The notes under the pieces were generated by a model that saw only the letters and a list, made by a program, of their open reading frames with translations, was not told where the DNA came from and made no database searches. This document shows, one piece after another, positions 61,706-64,000 of a DNA stretch of 64,000 nucleotides (the stretch's first letter is position 1; each line of letters starts with the position of its first letter). Where the stretch lies: contig NC_066604.1 in NCBI RefSeq assembly GCF_905475345.1, positions 2,208,501-2,272,500 on the forward strand, read 5' to 3'. The position numbers and the translations under genes were made by a program. Origin of the DNA: Vespula vulgaris. Its lineage: Eukaryota; Arthropoda; Insecta; Hymenoptera; Vespidae.

Positions 61706-61735
61706 GACCGGATCACCGTCACGCGAAACGATATC
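61706..61735 (+). CDS. possible 30-nt microexon, doubtful
   Basis: A long T-rich tract ending TTTTTTAAAG precedes exactly ten codons (DRITVTRNDI) and a consensus GTGAGT donor. Length is a multiple of three and phase 0 would be compatible with the CUB exon's donor, but the residues do not continue a CUB domain. Confidence 0.12.
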
Positions 61736-63659
61736 GTGAGTCCTTTGTGAGTTTTATCCTCGTATAAGATTTTGTATATATACTATATATATATTTTTAT
61801 ATATAAATGTATATATACATATATATATTTATACACGTATACTCTCTCTCTCTCTGTTCTTTTTCTGTTCTCGTGTCATCGGATTCCCATAAACCGGCCT
61901 ATCGCTTCGCTCCCTTTGTCATCGTCCGCACTTTCACGCGTTCTCGTTCTTGCCTTCTCGATAAAATCGTATTTCCATTCTATACTTTGATCATCGATAT
62001 GAGAAAAGCTTTCGATATAGTTTCATATATTTTGTCTCTTTTCTTTTCTTCATTTTTGATGAATAACTAAAAGATATATGTATATAAAATTTTTAACGAT
62101 GACGAAATTATTATTTACATTATCGTTTAATTTTATTTTTATATTTTATATCCCTATTATTTCATTATCATCTAATATTATTTAATTATTATATAATAAT
62201 ATTATCTATTATCAAGCAAAATTAACTAATTTGTGAATTCACTATTATATAATTAGCTATTATTTTCTCGTGGAAATATTTAGATATTGATAGGCGTATC
62301 GATTGAAAAAGATGAAATATGCTATTTCTAGAATGATAAGAAATTATTATCAGATCGTAAAATACTCTTAATTGTGAAAAACAAACGTAGCAAACAACGT
62401 ATCTATATTAGAGATTAAAATTAAAAGATTATATAAAGAATTGAATTTATTCGAGTACACATATAACATTTTTATCATATAGAGAATAATCCGAAGATAG
62501 TCATCGTCGAATATCTGAAAAATTATTTCGAAATTTTTTATATTCGTTTCTATCGAATATATATGCATATAAATAAAATACATAAGTACATATACGGATA
62601 TATATACGTGAGGATGATATCGATCATGAAATTAATCTTAAAATTCGCTGCATATTTGTTTACATTGATTAATAAAACACTCTCATGCTATTTGTATCAA
62701 TCGTTCAATCGTTCAAAGTAATGGAGTATTCGAAGAAAAAAGACTCATCAATAATTGATTCAAAATAATTTCTGCTTTTTTCTTGTTCTTCTTTTTTATT
62801 CTATTTTCTTTTTCCTTCGTTTGCACATTAATTTACAACATCTGTGACTTTGAATAATTATAATAATTACGAAAAAACAAATTGTTAAAACATGACGTAA
62901 GCCAACACACTTTTTACAAACTTTTTATTTTTGTCGAATGCACGATTTATACAAATGAATTGAATTAAATCGATTAAATCATCATTTGTTTAATCAACGT
63001 TCAAAATTGATCGATAATCCATTAAATATTTTTTGAAAAAAAAATTTCAATAATATATATGAAAAGAAAGTAGGAAGATATAAACGAGGAAGATATTTAA
63101 ATTTCGTAGAAATCACTAATCTTTAAATTGATTTATACGATTTAGTTAATGATTTCGATATATCCATCGATAATCATAAGTTATCTTTTTCAAGGTTTTG
63201 ATTTAGAAAAAATAAAGATAATGTCAAGTGTTCCCGATATTTCCTCTCTCTTTCTTTTTCCCTCTCCCTCTCTCTATCTCTTACTCTTTCTTTGTCTTTT
63301 CATTCACCCTCGTATATTCACAAACACAGGCATACATGCAATATCTATATATGTATATGTATAGAGAGAGAAAGAAAGAGAGTTAGAAAGAAAGAAAGAG
63401 CAAGCAAAGGTCTTCTACACATACATGAAAAACTTCGTCTAACAGCTGATAAAACAAACGATTGGTCGTCCACTTTTATTCTGCTCGAGTTCCCTCGTTT
63501 TAACACTCACACATACACATATATATATATATCCACTCACACACACGCACATACACACATATATAAACCCACTCTCGCGCAACAAGCACACAACCCACAC
63601 ACATTTATGTACCTCTTTGTCGTTTCTCCTTCTCGTACGTAATAGAGATCGTTCGAAAG

Positions 63660-63668
63660 TATAAAAGA
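63660..63668 (+). promoter_or_regulatory. TATA box of the gene starting at 63717
   Basis: TATAAAAGA lies 57 bases before the ATG, which allows a start about 30 bases downstream and a leader of roughly 25-30 bases. Confidence 0.45.
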
Positions 63669-63716
63669 TACGAGATAGACGACGAACGAGGTTGAGTTTT
63701 CGCGAGATTCTCAATC

Positions 63717-63804
63717 ATGACGACACGCTGTGATTTTCGTTTTCTCATTGAGAAATGTGCATTTCTCTTTCTCGTTATTATCGTTTCCACTTACGCGAAG
63801 AAAG
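63717..63804 (+). CDS. signal-peptide exon 1 of a second secreted or membrane protein, partial gene
   Basis: ATG opens MTTRCDFRFLIEKCAFLFLV, then IIVSTYAKK. Arg and Lys residues lie before a hydrophobic core (CAFLFLVIIVSTYA) with a likely cleavage after Ala27. The exon ends with one base of the next codon at a consensus donor (AAAG then GTGAGT), the same phase-1 architecture as the CUB gene's first exon. A TATA box is placed correctly upstream. The rest of the gene is beyond the window, so its family is unknown. It is either a neighbour of the CUB gene or nested in one of its introns. Confidence 0.5.
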
Positions 63805-64000
63805 GTGAGTAAACTATGAAAGGAGTATCATCTGAATATCCGAGCGTAGAAGTGAATAAAAAAATTAATTTTATTAGTTTTTACTTACTTTTTTTTTACT
63901 TTATTTACTCTTTTTTTTTATATTTTGTTTCTTAACTTTTATTATATTTTTTTTTCTTTCTTTATCAATTTCTTTTATAGTTTCTTCGAGAATAGATTTA
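63805..64000 (+). other. start of intron 1 of the gene at 63717
   Basis: Begins GTGAGTAAAC and continues as T-rich DNA to the window edge, without another exon visible. Confidence 0.4.

Larger units (their letters stand above)
56441..63600. other. 7-kb stretch after the CUB exon without a supported continuation
   Basis: I searched the plus strand for a phase-0 exon carrying the fourth CUB cysteine and the NGF-type end strands and did not find one. The content is TA runs (57356-57388, 58129-58169, 61073-61108), CA at 57061-57077, GGAA at 58405-58434, GA at 59441-59483, GTGA units at 60067-60092, CAG/TAG triplets at 60820-60876 and mixed islands at 58160-58340, 58970-59120, 60150-60310 and 61140-61300. 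The CUB gene either continues beyond the right edge or uses an exon I could not recognise. Confidence 0.45.

Noticed and set aside
1..64000. tRNA, rRNA, CRISPR array, TTAGG telomeric repeat, viral or retrotransposon coding region
   Set aside because: No T-loop GGTTCGANTCC-type signature with matching stems, no regularly spaced repeat with unique spacers, no telomeric run, and no reverse transcriptase, integrase or capsid motif was seen in any frame I read.

Overview
This window looks like arthropod, most likely insect, nuclear DNA. It is strongly AT-rich, yet TCGA/CGAT-type CpG steps are common. That combination, with very dense (GA)n, (CT)n, (TA)n and tetranucleotide microsatellites, resembles hymenopteran genomes (bees, wasps, ants). 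The order assignment is inference. There is no bacterial gene density, no operon, no rRNA or tRNA gene that I can recognise, and no CRISPR array. Almost every long open frame is translated simple repeat (Ser/Leu/Phe from CT tracts, Arg/Glu from GA tracts, Ile/Tyr from TA tracts).

The window is gene-poor. Real coding sequence appears only as short exons separated by long non-coding stretches. The best supported locus is on the + strand in the last quarter. A signal-peptide exon (50467-50557, phase-1 donor) matches in phase a CUB-domain exon (56217-56440) about 5.7 kb downstream. The second half of the CUB domain is not in the window. A second + strand signal-peptide exon with its own TATA box lies at 63717-63804 and opens another gene that runs off the right edge.

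Weaker single exons, recognised by codon character plus a splice site but without a family match, are at 5713-5859 (+), 8060-8142 (+, terminal), 9459-9535 (-, terminal) and 30630-30746 (+, terminal). I cannot say which of these belong together.

Layout: 1-5.7 kb holds AT-rich repeats, microsatellites and two related ~245-bp inverted-repeat elements. 5.7-11 kb holds the first exon candidates, a degenerate tandem array and a third inverted-repeat element. 11-29.6 kb is mostly microsatellite-rich non-coding DNA with a GC island and a G-quadruplex motif near 23 kb. 29.6-30.5 kb is a diverged tandem array whose units carry a palindrome of the ecdysone-receptor type, immediately upstream of the 30630 exon. 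31-50 kb is non-coding with several minisatellites. 50-57 kb is the CUB gene. 57-63.6 kb is non-coding.

The most interesting signal is the 29.6-30.5 kb array: four copies of a 17-bp palindrome with one-base spacer, three of them perfect, at near-constant distance from a second conserved box.
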